DNA of 64,000 nucleotides from CAZPGL01 sp964586175 (GTDB lineage Bacteria; Actinomycetota; Acidimicrobiia; Acidimicrobiales; MedAcidi-G1), in contig CAZPGL010000002.1 in NCBI GenBank assembly GCA_964586175.1, positions 62,001 to 126,000 of the forward strand. Reading direction: 5' to 3'. The notes under the pieces are model-generated. The model had not been told where the DNA came from, did not search any database, and saw nothing but the letters and a program-made list of their open reading frames with translations. A program made the position numbers and the translations under genes. Numbering within the stretch: position 1 is the first letter of the stretch; each line of letters opens with the position of its first letter. Shown one piece after another: positions 33,499 to 41,339 of the stretch.

Positions 33499-34176
33499 TC
33501 AGGCGGTTCGGGGGAAGAGGGAGCGGACCACCACCACGGCCACCGCCACCCCCACCACCTGCATGATCACGAACATCGGGGCACAACCCGGATCGATGCC
33601 GGCGAAGGTGTCCGACATCGTGCGGGCCACGGTGACCGCCGGGTTGGCGAAGCTGGTCGACGACGTGAAGTAGTAGGCCCCGCCGATGTAGGCACCGACC
33701 ACATACGGGATGCTGCCCAGCCGGGCGGTACGCACCAAGCTGAACACCACCAGCAGCAGTCCGACCGTGGCCACGACCTCCGCCAACCAGAGGTGGCCCC
33801 CCGACCGCTGGGTCGTCGACCACTCCACGGCCGGCAGGTCGAACATGAGGTTGGCCAGGATGGTTCCCAGCACGCCGCCGACCACCTGGATGGCGACCAT
33901 CGGCGCCACCTGGCGCCCGTCACGGTGGCCGAGGGCCCACGCGGCCAGGGTGACCGCCGGGTTGAAGTCGGCTGAGATCGTGCCGAAGATCGAGATGATG
34001 GCGACCAGCACCGCCGCAGTCGCCGCGGCGTTCTGGAACAACTGGAGGCCCACATCGCCGGGCGACAGGCGCTGGGCCATGATCCCCGACCCGACGACCC
34101 CGACCAGCAGGAACATCGTGCCCAGGCCCTCGGCCAGCAGGGTGCGCCGGAAGCCCGGCGAGCTCAACGCGTTCAT
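33499..34176 (-). CDS. MIP-family channel (aquaporin/glycerol facilitator type)
   Basis: 225 aa, six hydrophobic helices plus two half-helices with intact NPA boxes: FNPAVTLAA at residue 72 and FANPAVTVAR at residue 178, with the selectivity-filter Arg185 after the second. Whether it passes water, glycerol or other small neutral solutes cannot be decided. The ATG at 34176 overlaps the preceding epimerase stop (ATGA), making this the last gene of the leuB operon and possibly under its attenuator. Confidence 0.9.
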   Translation of the reverse strand: MNALSSPGFRRTLLAEGLGTMFLLVGVVGSGIMAQRLSPGDVGLQLFQNAAATAAVLVAIISIFGTISADFNPAVTLAAWALGHRDGRQVAPMVAIQVVGGVLGTILANLMFDLPAVEWSTTQRSGGHLWLAEVVATVGLLLVVFSLVRTARLGSIPYVVGAYIGGAYYFTSSTSFANPAVTVARTMSDTFAGIDPGCAPMFVIMQVVGVAVAVVVVRSLFPRTA

Positions 34177-35102
34177 CCGGTGAACAGATCCGGGTGACGG
34201 GCCTCTGCCATGCGACGCAGGCCGTCCCGCCAGTCGACGGCACACGGGCCTATCAGCCCGTGCAGGCGGGTGACGTCGACGGCCCGGCTGGACACGCCGT
34301 CCGGCGTGGCCGCGATGTCGACGTCGAGTCCGCAGACCTCAGCCAGGTGGCTGACGTACGTCGTCACCTCCACCGGGTGGTTGCCGGCCCAGTTGACGAC
34401 GGTCGCCGGCACCGACGCCACGTCCAGCAGCGGTCCGACCTGGGCGTTGATGTCGTCTTGGTGGATCAGGTTGAACCACGACGGTTGGTCGTGGACCGGA
34501 ACCGCCATACCGGCCCTCATCATGTCCAGTTGGTAGGCGGGCAGGCCGCCGTTGGGCCCGTACGACATGTTCATCCGGGCGATGACCGTCGGCAATTCCA
34601 GGCTGCGGGCCATCGTCCGGGCCACCGCCTCCTGGGCGTTCTTGGCGACCGAGTACGTCGGCGCATACGTCTGGGCGTGCTCACCCAGCGGGTCGTCCTC
34701 GTGCAACAGGTGTTCAGGGTCGTCGTTGTGGCGGTACACGGCGCTCGACGACATCACCAGCACCGACTCGGCCTCGGCGAAGCGGGCCATCACCAGCCCG
34801 GTGCCCTCGGCGTTGATGCGCAGAGCCTGTTCGAAGTCGTCGCCGACGATGTAGGCGGCCAGGTGCAGCACGTGGTCGAACCGGTCCGGCAGGGCCGACC
34901 AGTCCGGGTCGGCCAGATCCACGGCAGCGGTCCGGCATCCCGTGGCCTCGACCCGCTCCCGGGCCGCCGGGTCGCCGAACCGGGCGATCCCCCACACCTC
35001 GTTGTCGGCGACCAGCGACTCGACGATCGGGAACGCGATCTGGCCGGCCGGCCCGGTGACGAGGATCCGACGGTCGGCGAGCCCGGCCGCCGGATCAGCC
35101 AT
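34173..35102 (-). CDS. NAD-dependent epimerase/dehydratase
   Basis: 309-aa extended SDR. The Rossmann motif is ILVTGPAGQIAFPIVESL at residues 13-30, DHVLHLAAY and VMSSSAVYR follow, and the catalytic pair is probably in YSVAKNAQEA near residue 150. Substrate unknown. The start (ATG at 35102) overlaps the cimA stop by 8 nt, and the stop overlaps the aquaporin start by 4 nt, so it sits tightly in the branched-chain amino acid operon without an obvious role there. Confidence 0.82.
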   Translation of the reverse strand: MADPAAGLADRRILVTGPAGQIAFPIVESLVADNEVWGIARFGDPAARERVEATGCRTAAVDLADPDWSALPDRFDHVLHLAAYIVGDDFEQALRINAEGTGLVMARFAEAESVLVMSSSAVYRHNDDPEHLLHEDDPLGEHAQTYAPTYSVAKNAQEAVARTMARSLELPTVIARMNMSYGPNGGLPAYQLDMMRAGMAVPVHDQPSWFNLIHQDDINAQVGPLLDVASVPATVVNWAGNHPVEVTTYVSHLAEVCGLDVDIAATPDGVSSRAVDVTRLHGLIGPCAVDWRDGLRRMAEARHPDLFTG

Positions 35103-36711
35103 CGGTGTACAGCAGCCCGTAGACGATCGAGTCGACCAGGGCCTGCCACGAGGCTTCGATGATGTTCTCGGACACGCCGATGGTCGTCCAGGTGCGGGAC
35201 CCGTTGGTGGTGTCGAGCAGCACCCGGGTGACGGCCCCGGTTCCCTTGCTGGTTTCCAGCACCCGCACCTTGAAGTCGGTGAGATGCAGACGGGACAGGG
35301 CCGGGAACCGGCCGTTCAGGGCCCGGCGCAGGGCCGCATCGAGGGCGTTGACCGGGCCGTTGCCCTCACCGGTGGCGACCACCCGCTCGCCGTCCACCCA
35401 GATCTTGACCGTGGCCTCGGTCTCGACATCCACGGCCACGTCGTTCCACGCCCGGCTTCCGCTACCGGAACGGTGCCCGACGTTGACCGAGAACGACTCG
35501 AGGGTGAAGTAGTCGTGTTCCCAGCCCCCTGCCGCCCGCATCAACAGCTCGAGCGACGCGTCGGCGGCCTCGAAGTGGTAGCCGCGGTGTTCGAGCACCT
35601 TGAGCGTCTCGACGATCTCCCCGAGGGTCTCACCGCCGAGGTCGAGCCCCAACTGCTGTGCCTTGAGCTCGATGGTGGACCTCCCCGACATCTCGGACAC
35701 GAGGAACCGGGTGCCGTTGCCGACCAGGTCGGGGTCGATGTGCTCGTAAGCATCGGGGCGTCGGGAGATGGCGCTGGTGTGCAACCCGGCCTTGTGGGCG
35801 AACGCCGTGGCCCCGACGTACGGCTGCTGCGGGTCGGCGGTGAAGTTGACCAACTCGGCGACGTGCCGGGCCACCGCGGTGAGGTGTTCGAGGCGCCCGT
35901 CGGGCAGGGTCCGGATCCCCAGCTTGAGGCTGAGGTTGGCGATGATCGGCACCAGATCGCAGTTGCCGACACGTTCCCCGTAGCCGTTGATGGTGCCCTG
36001 CACCTGGGTGGCACCGCCCATGACCCCGGCGATGGCGTTGGCCACCCCGCAGCCGGTGTCGTTGTGCAGGTGGACCCCGATCGGCGTGTCCACGTGTGCG
36101 CAGACCTCGCGCACCGTCTGCTCGACGTGGAAGGGCAGCGAGCCGCCGTTGGTGTCGCACAGCACGAGGCAGTCGGCCCCGGCCATGGCCGCCCCTTCGA
36201 GCACACGGAGGGAGAACTCGGGGTTGGCCCGGTAGCCGTCGAAGAAATGCTCGGCATCGAAAAACACCTCGAGCCCCTGGTCCTTCAGGTGGCGCACCGA
36301 GTCGGCGACCATGGCGACGCCTTCGTCGAGGGTGGTGCGCAGGGCTTCGGCGACGTGGTAGTCCCACGCCTTGCCGACGATGCACACCGTCGAGGTGCCG
36401 GCGGCGACCAGGTTGGCCAGCGTGGGGTCGTCGTCGACCTTGCCGTTGACGCGCCGGGTCGACCCGAACGCCACGAGCCGCGAGGTGGTCAGGTCCAGTT
36501 CGGAGCGGGCCCGGGCGAAGAACTCCTCGTCCTTGGGGTTGGCGCCCGGCCAGCCGCCCTCGATGTAGTGGACGCCCAGCCGGTCGAGCTGCTCAGCAAT
36601 GCGCAGCTTGTCGTCGACGGTGAGCGAGATGCCCTCGAGTTGGGCACCGTCGCGCAGCGTCGTGTCGTAGATATCGACCGCGGTAGGCGGCACGGTGTGC
36701 TCAGCCGACAT
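35095..36711 (-). CDS. cimA: CimA, (R)-citramalate synthase
   Basis: 538-aa enzyme condensing pyruvate and acetyl-CoA to citramalate, opening the threonine-independent route to isoleucine. Seen: IYDTTLRDGAQLEGISLTVD at residue 14 (HMGL-like metal site), GVHLHNDTGCGVANA near residue 205 (the two metal His) and NGYGERVGNCDL. From about residue 400 a LeuA dimerisation/regulatory domain follows, the usual site of isoleucine feedback. LeuB downstream-acting chemistry is shared with the leucine pathway. The ATG at 36711 lies inside the end of ilvE (11-nt overlap). Distinguished from 2-isopropylmalate synthase by the TTLRDGAQLEG and GGWPGANPKD variants typical of CimA. Confidence 0.92.
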   Translation of the reverse strand: MSAEHTVPPTAVDIYDTTLRDGAQLEGISLTVDDKLRIAEQLDRLGVHYIEGGWPGANPKDEEFFARARSELDLTTSRLVAFGSTRRVNGKVDDDPTLANLVAAGTSTVCIVGKAWDYHVAEALRTTLDEGVAMVADSVRHLKDQGLEVFFDAEHFFDGYRANPEFSLRVLEGAAMAGADCLVLCDTNGGSLPFHVEQTVREVCAHVDTPIGVHLHNDTGCGVANAIAGVMGGATQVQGTINGYGERVGNCDLVPIIANLSLKLGIRTLPDGRLEHLTAVARHVAELVNFTADPQQPYVGATAFAHKAGLHTSAISRRPDAYEHIDPDLVGNGTRFLVSEMSGRSTIELKAQQLGLDLGGETLGEIVETLKVLEHRGYHFEAADASLELLMRAAGGWEHDYFTLESFSVNVGHRSGSGSRAWNDVAVDVETEATVKIWVDGERVVATGEGNGPVNALDAALRRALNGRFPALSRLHLTDFKVRVLETSKGTGAVTRVLLDTTNGSRTWTTIGVSENIIEASWQALVDSIVYGLLYTDG

Positions 36712-37618
36712 GCTCGTTCCACTCGGCGTATTCGGGACGCTTGCCCCGCACAGCCTCGAAGAAGACCTCTTGGATGGCCCTGGTGATCGGCCCCGGATCG
36801 CCGATCTGACGGTCGTCGACCGAGCGGATCGGCACGACCTCGGCGGCCGTGCCGGACAGGAACGCCTCGTCGGCGACGTAGAGGTCGCTGCGGAGAATGT
36901 TGCCTTCCACGTACGGGATGCCGAGGTCTTCGGCCATGCGGTGCACGGCGTTCTGGGTGATGCCCTCGAGGGCACCGGCCGACGTGGGCGGGGTCACGAT
37001 CGTGCCGTTCTTGACCATGAACAGGTTCTCGCCGCTGCATTCGGAGACGTAGCCCTGTGGGGACAGCAGGATGGCCTCGTCGTAGCCGGACCGCAGGGCC
37101 TGCACCTTGGCCATCTGCGAGTTGATGTAGTGCCCGCAACCCTTGGCGGCCGGCGGCATGGCGTTGGCGTCGTGGCGCTGCCACGACGAGATCATTGCGT
37201 TGATGCCGTTCTGGATGCCTTCGTCGCCGAGGTAGGTCCCCCATGGCCAGCAGGCGATCGACACGTCGACCTGGCACGGCAGCGGGTTGAGGCCCATCTC
37301 GCCGTACCCCAGATAGGCGAGGGGGCGGATGTAGCACGACTCGAGGCCGCTGGACCGAACGGTGTCCTTGACCCCTTCGACCAGCTGATCAACGGTCCAT
37401 GGGATGTCGATGAGCAGGATCTTGGCCGAGCGGAACAGCCGCTCGATGTGCGGGGTGAGCCGGAACACCGCCGGTCCGTCGTCGGTCCCGTAGGCGCGGA
37501 TACCTTCGAAGACGCCGTTGCCGTAGTGGAGGGTGTGGGTGAGCACGTGCACGGTGGCGTCGTCCCAGTCGACGAGTTCGCCGTTCATCCAGATTTTGGC
37601 TGCCTTCTCGATCGGCAT
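36701..37618 (-). CDS. ilvE: IlvE, branched-chain amino acid aminotransferase
   Basis: 305-aa class IV PLP aminotransferase performing the last step to Ile, Leu and Val. HTLHYGNGVFEGIRAY near residue 27 and SECSGENLFMVKNG near residue 190 are signatures; the PLP lysine is probably in PAAKGCGHYINSQMAK near residue 155. Ribosome site AGGAG lies 9 nt before the ATG at 37618. It sits between leuB (44 nt upstream) and cimA (overlapping), consistent with one operon for isoleucine and leucine. Confidence 0.93.
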   Translation of the reverse strand: MPIEKAAKIWMNGELVDWDDATVHVLTHTLHYGNGVFEGIRAYGTDDGPAVFRLTPHIERLFRSAKILLIDIPWTVDQLVEGVKDTVRSSGLESCYIRPLAYLGYGEMGLNPLPCQVDVSIACWPWGTYLGDEGIQNGINAMISSWQRHDANAMPPAAKGCGHYINSQMAKVQALRSGYDEAILLSPQGYVSECSGENLFMVKNGTIVTPPTSAGALEGITQNAVHRMAEDLGIPYVEGNILRSDLYVADEAFLSGTAAEVVPIRSVDDRQIGDPGPITRAIQEVFFEAVRGKRPEYAEWNEHVG

Positions 37619-37662
37619 CGCCGGTCTCCTGTTGTCGTCGGGATGGTGGTCGGGGTTGCGGG

Positions 37663-38643
37663 TCAGGCGACCCGTTCGGCGATGGCGTCGCCGGTGGCGG
37701 CCGTGCCGGTGACCTGGGTGGCCGGGTCGGCACAGGCGGCTTCGATGCGGGCCGCGGCGTCAGTCTCGCCGAGGAAGTCGAGCATCATGGCACCCGACAG
37801 GATGGCCGCCGTGGGGTTGGCCACACCCTGGCCTGCGATGTCGGGGGCCGAGCCGTGCACGGGCTCGAACATGGAGGGGCCGGTGCGGGCCGGGTTGAGG
37901 TTGGCCGACGAGGCCAGGCCGATGCCGCCGGATACCGCTCCGCCGAGGTCGGTGAGGATGTCACCGAACAGGTTGTCGGTGACGATCACGTCGTACTGCT
38001 CGGGCGACTGCACGAAGTAGATACACGCCGCGTCGACATGGTTGTAGGCCGTTTCGACCTCGGGGTACTCGGCGGCCACCTCGTTGAAGGTGCGTTCCCA
38101 GAGGTCGCCGGCGAAGGTCAACACGTTGGTCTTGTGGACGAGGGTGAGATGCTTGCGCCGGCTGCTGGCCAGGTCGAACGCGTAGCGGATGCACCGCTCG
38201 ACCCCCATACGCGTGTTGACCGAGCCCTGGGTGGCGATCTCCTGGGGCGTGCCGCGCCGCAGGAAGCCGCCTTCGCCGGCGTAGGTGCCTTCGGTGTTCT
38301 CGCGGACGACCCGGAAGTCGATGCCGCTGGCCGGGTACACGAACGGCCGCAGGTTGACGTACAGGTCGAGGGCGAAACGCATCTTCAGCAGCAGCCCTCG
38401 TTCGATGAGCCCGGGCGGCACCTCCGGGGTGCCGACCGCGCCGAGGTACAGGGCATCGAGGCCCCGCCATTCGTCGAGGATGTCGTCGGGGAGCACCGTG
38501 CCATCGCGTCCGTAGCGAGCCCCGCCGAGGTCGTAGTCGACGGTGTCGAGCTCGACGCCGGCCGCGGCGATGACCTTCAGACCCTCGGCGATGACCTCCG
38601 GGCCGATGCCGTCGCCGCCGATGACGCCGATGCGGTGTGTCAC
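37663..38643 (-). CDS. leuB: LeuB, 3-isopropylmalate dehydrogenase
   Basis: 326-aa NAD-dependent beta-decarboxylating dehydrogenase of leucine synthesis, also serving the citramalate route to 2-oxobutyrate. Seen: GDGIGPEVIAEGLKV at residue 10, the active-site VRENTEGTYAGEGG near residue 115, HKTNVLTFAGDLW near residue 168, DNLFGDILTDLGG near residue 220 and VHGSAPDIAGQGVANP near residue 255. The GTG at 38643 has AGGAG 8 nt upstream. First structural gene after a leader peptide and terminator, so its expression should respond to charged branched-chain tRNA. Confidence 0.94.
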   Translation of the reverse strand: MTHRIGVIGGDGIGPEVIAEGLKVIAAAGVELDTVDYDLGGARYGRDGTVLPDDILDEWRGLDALYLGAVGTPEVPPGLIERGLLLKMRFALDLYVNLRPFVYPASGIDFRVVRENTEGTYAGEGGFLRRGTPQEIATQGSVNTRMGVERCIRYAFDLASSRRKHLTLVHKTNVLTFAGDLWERTFNEVAAEYPEVETAYNHVDAACIYFVQSPEQYDVIVTDNLFGDILTDLGGAVSGGIGLASSANLNPARTGPSMFEPVHGSAPDIAGQGVANPTAAILSGAMMLDFLGETDAAARIEAACADPATQVTGTAATGDAIAERVA

Positions 38644-38710
38644 GTGTGATGCTCCTGGATGCCGTGCTGACTGCTGTGGTTGATACGGGGACGGGCCGCC
38701 CGGGTCCCGT

Positions 38711-38743
38711 GAGAAACGAAAAACCGCCCACCGAAGTGGACGG
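38711..38743 (-). terminator. Intrinsic terminator of the leuB attenuator
   Basis: On the minus strand, CCGTCCAC (38743-38736), a TTCG tetraloop and GTGGGCGG (38731-38724) form an 8-bp stem with one G-U pair, followed by TTTTT-CG-TTT. It lies 27 bases after the leader-peptide stop and 67 bases before leuB, i.e. before the structural genes. The descending arm can also pair with CCGCCC in the preceding hairpin, a possible antiterminator. Confidence 0.85.
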
Positions 38744-38748
38744 TCGGG

Positions 38749-38771
38749 GCGCACGCCGGGGCGGCGTGCGC
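38749..38771 (-). promoter_or_regulatory. Hairpin overlapping the leader-peptide stop (attenuator element)
   Basis: Perfect 9-bp stem: gcgcacgcc pairs with ggcgtgcgc around a 5-base loop. It begins at the last base of the leader stop codon, so a ribosome stalled on the Ile/Val codons or released at the stop would affect it differently. Loop and arm bases CCGCCC are complementary to GGGCGG of the terminator. Confidence 0.7.
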
Positions 38772-38806
38772 TACGAAATGATGATTACCCGGTGGTGCTG
38801 GCCCAT
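38771..38806 (-). CDS. Leader peptide MGQHHRVIIIS (branched-chain amino acid attenuator)
   Basis: An 11-residue ORF, ATG at 38806 and TAG at 38771, with Val-Ile-Ile-Ile just before the end, encoded GTA-ATC-ATC-ATT. It is followed at once by a hairpin and then an intrinsic terminator ahead of leuB-ilvE-cimA. This is the classic arrangement for ribosome-mediated attenuation: scarcity of charged Ile (and Val) tRNA would stall the ribosome and prevent termination. The ATG is only 8 nt after a TACACT -10 box with TTGACC upstream, so the leader peptide mRNA itself appears leaderless. Ile codons fit an operon dominated by CimA. Confidence 0.85.
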   Translation of the reverse strand: MGQHHRVIIIS

Positions 38807-38814
38807 GGGTCGGC

Positions 38815-38845
38815 AGTGTACCAATCCGCCTCGGGGGCCGGTCAA
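38815..38845 (-). promoter_or_regulatory. Promoter of the leuB operon (TTGACC - 19 - TACACT)
   Basis: Minus strand -35 TTGACC (38845-38840) and -10 TACACT (38820-38815), spacer 19. Transcription should begin at or next to the leader-peptide ATG (38806). One of the few promoters in the window with a recognisable -35. Confidence 0.7.
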
Positions 38846-38896
38846 CCGGGATACCGGGCGCGCTGTGGGTTCCGTGGTGCCGACCGGGAGGGTGGC

Positions 38897-38902
38897 TACG
38901 CT
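38897..38902 (+). promoter_or_regulatory. -10 box (TACGCT), leaderless greA
   Basis: TACGCT, 7 nt before the ATG at 38910. Confidence 0.55.
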
Positions 38903-38909
38903 CCGACCC

Positions 38910-39383
38910 ATGGCCTCCGTCCAACAACTCTCCCCCGACGCCCATGCGCGCCTCGTCGCCGAACTCGAGGACCTGACCACCCGCGGCCGTATCGACATCG
39001 CCCGCAAGATCGAGGCGGCCCGCGAGCTCGGCGACCTGTCCGAGAACGGCGACTACCACGCCGCCAAGGAGGAGCAGGGCAAGATGGAGGGCCGCATCAT
39101 GCACCTCGAGCAGGTGCTCGTGGACTGTGAGATCGTCGACGGGCCGGTCGGCGAGATCGACTCGGTGATCACCGGGGTGGTCGTGTCGGTGATCTACGAC
39201 GGCGACGACGAACCCGAGCGCATGCTGGTGGGGTCGATCGAGGAGCACCGGGAGGACGTCGACGTCGTGTCCCCCGGGTCACCGCTGGGCGCCGCGCTGC
39301 TCGGTGCATCCATCGGTGACACGGTGACCTTCGAAGCCCCGGGCGGCGACCTGTCGGTCCGGGTCGTCGGCATCGACGCCTAG
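38910..39383 (+). CDS. greA: GreA, transcription elongation factor
   Basis: 157-aa factor that rescues backtracked RNA polymerase by stimulating transcript cleavage. The N-terminal coiled coil carries the acidic tip in LGDLSENGDYHAAKEEQG (near residue 42), the signature that contacts the catalytic Mg. The C-terminal FKBP-like domain ends GDLSVRVVGIDA with SPLGAALLGASIGDTV before it. The ATG at 38910 follows TACGCT by 7 nt. The hydrolase gene starts 7 nt after the stop. Confidence 0.95.
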   Translation: MASVQQLSPDAHARLVAELEDLTTRGRIDIARKIEAARELGDLSENGDYHAAKEEQGKMEGRIMHLEQVLVDCEIVDGPVGEIDSVITGVVVSVIYDGDDEPERMLVGSIEEHREDVDVVSPGSPLGAALLGASIGDTVTFEAPGGDLSVRVVGIDA

Positions 39384-39390
39384 CCGGGCC

Positions 39391-40260
39391 GTGCCCGGCC
39401 TTCAACCCGAGTTGGTGGCAGCGCCGACGCTGCACACCGCCGACCTGCCCTCCGGGCCGCTGACCATCCGCGATTCGGGGCCACCCGACGGTCGGCCCGA
39501 CGCCCCCGTGGTCGTGCTGATCCACGGCTGGTCGGTGAGCGCAGACCTGAACTGGTGCCGCTCCTACGCCGCGTTGACCGGTCGGTTCCGGGTACTGGCG
39601 TGGGATCAGCGGGGCCACGGCCCACACGGCCGCCGGACCCGCCGATTCCGGCTCGAGGACTGCGCCGACGACGTCGCCGAGGTCTGCCGGACCCTCGACA
39701 TCGACCGGGTGGTGGTCGCCGGCTACTCGATGGGCGGGTCGATCGCCCAACTTGTGGCCCGGCGCCATCCGGCCATGGTGCAGGGGCTCGTGCTGTGCGC
39801 CACCGCCGCCCGGTTCGCCGAGACGCGTGACGAGCACCGCGACTTCCGCCGAATGGGCCGACTGGCCCCGGTCGCCGCCCTACTGCCCGGCGCCGTGTGG
39901 CGGCTGGTCGAACGCATCGCCGTGTCCCGAGGCGATCGCCTGGGCATCGGTGACCCCGACTTCGATGCGTGGGCCCGAGCCGAGGTGCAGGCCGGTCGCC
40001 TCCACTCGATCCTGGCCGCGGGCGCGGCGCTGGGAGGCTTCGACTCCCGCAGGTGGGTCGGTGGCCTGGGGGTGCCCACGGCGGTCGTCGTGTGCACATC
40101 GGACACCGTCGTGGCCACCGACCGGCAGCGTCGCCTGGCTGCATCCGTCGCCCCGTCAGCGACCATCGAGATCTCGTGCGATCACGCCGGGTGCGTCACC
40201 CACCCCGAGCGGTTCGCCCCGGCCCTGGTCGACGCCATCGACCGCGTCACCGCACCGTGA
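39391..40260 (+). CDS. Alpha/beta-fold hydrolase
   Basis: 289 aa. VVLIHGWSVSAD near residue 38 gives the oxyanion hole, DQRGHGPHGRR follows, and the nucleophile elbow is VAGYSMGGSIAQ near residue 113. The catalytic Asp is probably in VVCTSDTVV and the His in SCDHAGCVTHPERF at the end. Reads like epoxide hydrolase/esterase relatives; substrate unknown. The start is GTG at 39391. The stop overlaps a small membrane peptide gene through GTGA. Confidence 0.82.
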   Translation: MPGLQPELVAAPTLHTADLPSGPLTIRDSGPPDGRPDAPVVVLIHGWSVSADLNWCRSYAALTGRFRVLAWDQRGHGPHGRRTRRFRLEDCADDVAEVCRTLDIDRVVVAGYSMGGSIAQLVARRHPAMVQGLVLCATAARFAETRDEHRDFRRMGRLAPVAALLPGAVWRLVERIAVSRGDRLGIGDPDFDAWARAEVQAGRLHSILAAGAALGGFDSRRWVGGLGVPTAVVVCTSDTVVATDRQRRLAASVAPSATIEISCDHAGCVTHPERFAPALVDAIDRVTAP

Positions 40261-40367
40261 GCCGGTTCCCGCTGTGGTGGCGCATCGTCGTGTTGACCGG
40301 GTTCATGCTGCTGGCCGCGGCGGCCGCCCTGACCGTGTGGGGTCTGGGGTCCAGCCCGGCGGGGTGA
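40257..40367 (+). CDS. Small membrane protein (36 aa)
   Basis: The GTG at 40257 forms a GTGA overlap with the hydrolase stop and opens a 36-residue frame: a short basic-aromatic head (SRFPLWWR), one transmembrane helix (IVVLTGFMLLAAAAALTVWG) and a short tail ending SSPAG. Overlap, clear hydrophobicity pattern and in-frame stop make a real small protein likely. It could anchor or accompany the hydrolase; no function is known. Confidence 0.5.
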   Translation: MSRFPLWWRIVVLTGFMLLAAAAALTVWGLGSSPAG

Positions 40368-40409
40368 TCAACCACCGTCGGTTGACCACATGGGCCAGGA
40401 CCCACGGGC

Positions 40410-40415
40410 CACAAT
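40410..40415 (+). promoter_or_regulatory. -10-like box (CACAAT), leaderless TIGR01777 gene
   Basis: CACAAT, 6 nt before the ATG at 40422; one of five CAnnnT variants at this spacing. Confidence 0.35.
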
Positions 40416-40421
40416 GGCGGC

Positions 40422-41330
40422 ATGGACGTGGCAGTCACCGGCTCGACGGGGCTCATCGGCAGCGCGCTGTGCGAGGCCCTCGAGCTGCGGGGTGATCGAC
40501 CGGTCCGCTTGTTGCGCCGGCCGCCGAGCAGCCGGGACGAGATCCAGTGGGACCCGGAGGGCGACCTGGATCCCTCGTCGCTGGCCGGCATCGACGCCGT
40601 CGTCCATCTGGCCGGCGCCGGGATCGCCGACCGGCGCTGGACCAGGGCGCAACGCCGGCTGATCCTCGAGAGCCGCTCAGGCGGCACGGCGTGCATCGCC
40701 CGGGCCATGGCCGAGGCCCGCGACGCCCGTGCATCGGCACCAGCGGTGCTGGTGAGCGGGTCGGCCATCGGCATCTACGGCGACCGCGGTGACACGGAGA
40801 TCGACGAGACGAGCGGGCCGGGAAGCGGCTTTCTGGCCGACGTGTGTGCCGCCTGGGAGGCGGCGACCACACCCGCAGCCGAGGCCGGCGTCCGGGTCGC
40901 CGTGGCCCGCACCGGCATCGTGTTGTCGGCCGACGGCGGCCTGTTGGCCCGACAACTCCCCGTGTTCCGCCTGGGGCTCGGCGGACGCCTGGGTTCGGGA
41001 CGCCAGCCCATGAGCTGGATCGCCCTGGCCGACGAGGTGGCGGCGCTGCTGTGGCTGCTCGACAACCCGGTGGCCGGACCGGTGAACCTGACCGCACCCC
41101 AGCCCGTCACCAACGCCGAGTTCGCCACGGCGCTGGGGGCGGCCGTCGGACGGCCGGCCCGACTGCCGGTTCCCGCTGCGGCCCCGATGGCCTGGTTCGG
41201 CGTCGACCTGGTCCGGGAGCTGATGCTGTCCGGCGCTCGGGTCCGTCCCTCGGTGCTGCTCGGATCCGGGTTCGAGTTCGGGCACCCCGACCTGGACGGG
41301 GCGCTGCGGGCTTCGGTCAGCCGACGCTGA
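40422..41330 (+). CDS. TIGR01777-family (SDR39U1/YfcH) epimerase-like protein
   Basis: 302 aa. MDVAVTGSTGLIGSALCEAL is the nucleotide-binding start, DAVVHLAGAGIADRRWT near residue 62 and LVSGSAIGIYGDRGD near residue 108 are the hallmarks of TIGR01777 proteins, as is FRLGLGGRLGSGRQPMSWI near residue 185. The usual catalytic Tyr is in GIYGDRG. In bacteria the role is unclear; some relatives act in cell division or chloroplast division. Convergent with the Hsp70-like gene with a 9-base gap. Confidence 0.88.
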   Translation: MDVAVTGSTGLIGSALCEALELRGDRPVRLLRRPPSSRDEIQWDPEGDLDPSSLAGIDAVVHLAGAGIADRRWTRAQRRLILESRSGGTACIARAMAEARDARASAPAVLVSGSAIGIYGDRGDTEIDETSGPGSGFLADVCAAWEAATTPAAEAGVRVAVARTGIVLSADGGLLARQLPVFRLGLGGRLGSGRQPMSWIALADEVAALLWLLDNPVAGPVNLTAPQPVTNAEFATALGAAVGRPARLPVPAAAPMAWFGVDLVRELMLSGARVRPSVLLGSGFEFGHPDLDGALRASVSRR

Positions 41331-41339
41331 CCGGAGCGA

